A stretch of 7,839 nt of DNA from JAIBBG01 sp046304755. GTDB lineage: Bacteria; Bacteroidota; Bacteroidia; Flavobacteriales_D; Sanyastnellaceae. Position 1 is the first letter of the stretch, and the number at the start of each line of letters is the position of its first letter. The stretch is taken from positions 1-7,839 of the forward strand of contig JBKCDO010000133.1 in assembly GCA_046304755.1 (NCBI GenBank), in the 5' to 3' direction. The notes beneath the pieces were generated by a model. The model was not told the origin of the DNA and searched no databases. It worked only from the letters and a program-made list of their open reading frames with translations. Made by a program: the position numbers and the translations under genes. Positions 6,149 through 7,839 of the stretch are shown here, piece by piece.

Positions 6149-7839
6149 CTAATGCGTTTGCATCAACTCCGCCGCAATCCCCGCCACCTCCACCGCCGCC
6201 TTCTCCGGAACATACGCCGTATCACTAATGCCCGAAACTACCCGCGTGATATCATGATCGACTTTACCCTTCTTGTTCCATAAAGCGGCAGAGGCAGTTG
6301 TGATATACACCGAGAAATTGCGGTGCATGGTACCCGGGCGCTCACCAATGATGTGCACGATACAATGTGCGTTTTGCTGTGATGAACCGAAGAGTTTTTC
6401 TCCGATCTCATAGCCTGCGCGCACACGGCCGTTTCGAATGACGATGTTTTCTTCAGCAGTCGTGATATTGCGGTCGTTCAGTTGTTTACGCAAGGCGGGA
6501 AGAAAGGCCGCGAGGTGACCGTCATCCATCAGCGAACGTGCGTTCAATCCGTCGGAGATGACAATCTGCACATCGGGGTTCGACTTCTTTCTCTTCTCGC
6601 GAATGACTTGCAAGGCCGAAATTCCGGAAGGTGATATGCGCTCGCCGCTGGCCGGATGATAAACGTAGTCCACTTTATCGACCGACATGGAGGCGATGAT
6701 GACCGCGTTGTTGATCGACTTCAGGTAGCTGTCTTCCCACTCGGTCCACAAGCAATGCTTCGCGTCGTTGTAGAGCTCCCGAATTTCCTTATCCAACGAG
6801 GGTTGCAATTGCCAGGTGTGTTCGCCATATCCTTCAGCGATGGGAACGCCGCGTTTGCGCACGCGTTCAATGGCTGCTTTGCCTTCTGCGATAATGGTAT
6901 CTGATTCGCGCATATCACCTTTTGCACGGCAGTATTGAAGGTAAACATGTGTTGGTTGACCAAATAACTCTGTGGGTAACGGATACTCTCCCTCCCAGCT
7001 GATGATACCTAAGCGTTGAAAGAAAGCCCACATATTGTCATTCACTTTGTAGCCGAACTTTTCCCGGACGCGAACGTGGTCGGCAAATGACGTGGTGAGG
7101 TAGCTCAGCATCGGGTCATTTTTCGTGGGCAGTGCCATGAGGTAACCCGGGTTGGCCGGCATGATTTGGTCGATGCACCAGTCGAGGTCGTCGAGCGACA
7201 CATCCATGTGCAGCGTCGTGCAGATGTCTAGACCGATAGTGTGTCCGTGCAGCTTGCCCATAACGAGGTCTTCGAGGCAGCAACGAACGAGTTGTTCTTT
7301 CGTGCGAAATACTTCGGGGCCAATGAAACCGGCCACGTCGTTGAGAAACACCCACGGTTCTGTATCAGGCAAGTTGATTTGATCGGGTGGGCTCATCTCC
7401 TTGTTTTGCCGCATGCGAATTTTCAAAGCGCGCAGGAAGCCGTATTTGCGCGACTCGTGAACGACCATATCAAAACCTTCGCCGTGGCCGTTGGTGCCAT
7501 CGGCTCCTTGGCCGGTTTCAGCGTAAAGTCCGAATCGATTGTCGGTGCGGGCGTCCGCATGGGCTTGCATTTTTTCGATGGTGACATCGAAGGTCTGATT
7601 GGCGTCTACCGTGCCGGCCAAACTTTGGAACCAAACGCCCGTTGTATTGGGCTGCATGCTTTCAACACGTGCTTGAATGTCGATATGCGAGAGCACACAG
7701 TGCGGCATGATGTGTTCAAGCTGGAAGGTGGTGAGCAAATCATGGAGAGCACTTTCAATGCGCGCAACCGATTGTGGATCGCTCGACACGGGGTTTGTAC
7801 CCAGCACTAAATCACCAACTCCAAACGACCAGGCGTCGA
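6149..7839 (-). CDS. eutBC: Ethanolamine ammonia-lyase, EutB-EutC fusion, C-terminal 562 residues (cut by right window edge)
   Basis: Adenosylcobalamin-dependent enzyme that converts ethanolamine to acetaldehyde and ammonia. The frame is open to the edge: in-frame codons upstream of 7807 read WSFGVGDL, continuing the EutB signature into GTNPV, so the GTG at 7807-7805 is internal. Counting from that GTG, residues 1-285 are the EutB barrel: GTNPV (Asn matching Asn193 of E. coli EutB, from memory), FQSLAGT, ETGQG (Glu at 7519-7517, matching Glu287), NDVAGFIGPE, LEDLVMGKLHG and GLDICTT (Asp at 7228-7226, matching Asp362). Residues about 286-360 are a linker or extension (YLQYCRAKGD). Residues about 361-552 are EutC, with ISDGLNARSLMDDGHL, VRAGYEIGE and HIIGERPG for the B12-binding subunit. 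In enteric bacteria these are two separate chains; here no stop or start divides them. About 180 N-terminal residues are missing. No other eut gene is visible. Its GC content looks higher than that of the next gene. Confidence 0.93.
   Translation of the reverse strand, partial: DAWSFGVGDLVLGTNPVSSDPQSVARIESALHDLLTTFQLEHIMPHCVLSHIDIQARVESMQPNTTGVWFQSLAGTVDANQTFDVTIEKMQAHADARTDNRFGLYAETGQGADGTNGHGEGFDMVVHESRKYGFLRALKIRMRQNKEMSPPDQINLPDTEPWVFLNDVAGFIGPEVFRTKEQLVRCCLEDLVMGKLHGHTIGLDICTTLHMDVSLDDLDWCIDQIMPANPGYLMALPTKNDPMLSYLTTSFADHVRVREKFGYKVNDNMWAFFQRLGIISWEGEYPLPTELFGQPTHVYLQYCRAKGDMRESDTIIAEGKAAIERVRKRGVPIAEGYGEHTWQLQPSLDKEIRELYNDAKHCLWTEWEDSYLKSINNAVIIASMSVDKVDYVYHPASGERISPSGISALQVIREKRKKSNPDVQIVISDGLNARSLMDDGHLAAFLPALRKQLNDRNITTAEENIVIRNGRVRAGYEIGEKLFGSSQQNAHCIVHIIGERPGTMHRNFSVYITTASAALWNKKGKVDHDITRVVSGISDTAYVPEKAAVEVAGIAAELMQTH

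Noticed and set aside
7241..7810. 189-codon plus-strand open frame opposite the eut gene
   Set aside because: It is antisense to well-conserved EutB coding sequence, and its predicted protein shows no recognisable domain; it is a shadow frame.

Overview
The window comes from a member of the Bacteroidota, probably an aquatic flavobacterium-like lineage. Two large proteins carry an N-terminal signal peptide and a C-terminal type A sorting domain of the type IX secretion system (T9SS), which is confined to this phylum. Genes start without clear Shine-Dalgarno sequences, and one upstream region holds an exact match to the Bacteroidota -7 promoter element TAnnTTTG.

Layout. Bases 1-901 (minus strand) encode the first 300 residues of a DNA photolyase/cryptochrome-family protein. 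Its reading frame is open to the left edge, so it is easy to miss. A 165-base divergent gap separates it from a plus-strand gene (1067-2800) for a secreted protein. That protein reads as seven degenerate repeats, fitting one seven-bladed beta-propeller, followed by a T9SS sorting domain. A rho-independent terminator ends this gene. After a roughly 150-base region with a small inverted repeat and a candidate promoter come two closely packed plus-strand genes: a 41-residue hydrophobic protein (3001-3126) and, 4 bases later, a thioredoxin-type arsenate reductase ArsC (3131-3550). Facing them is a minus-strand gene (3567-6095) for an 842-residue secreted T9SS protein with five cysteine-paired modules. 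Upstream of it on the same strand, 53 bases away, lies the 3' part (6149-7839) of an ethanolamine ammonia-lyase gene in which the large (EutB) and small (EutC) subunits form one polypeptide. It runs off the right edge.

How the genes relate. This looks like a chromosomal mix of household and surface genes: light-driven DNA repair, arsenate detoxification, two cell-surface or secreted proteins and a B12-dependent ethanolamine-degrading enzyme. Only the 41-residue gene with arsC looks like a tight operon. No mobile element, CRISPR array, tRNA or rRNA was seen. The points most worth a second look are the EutB-EutC fusion, the unrecognised small membrane protein coupled to arsC, and the edge-spanning photolyase. 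I see no convincing evidence for a wholly new multi-gene system.
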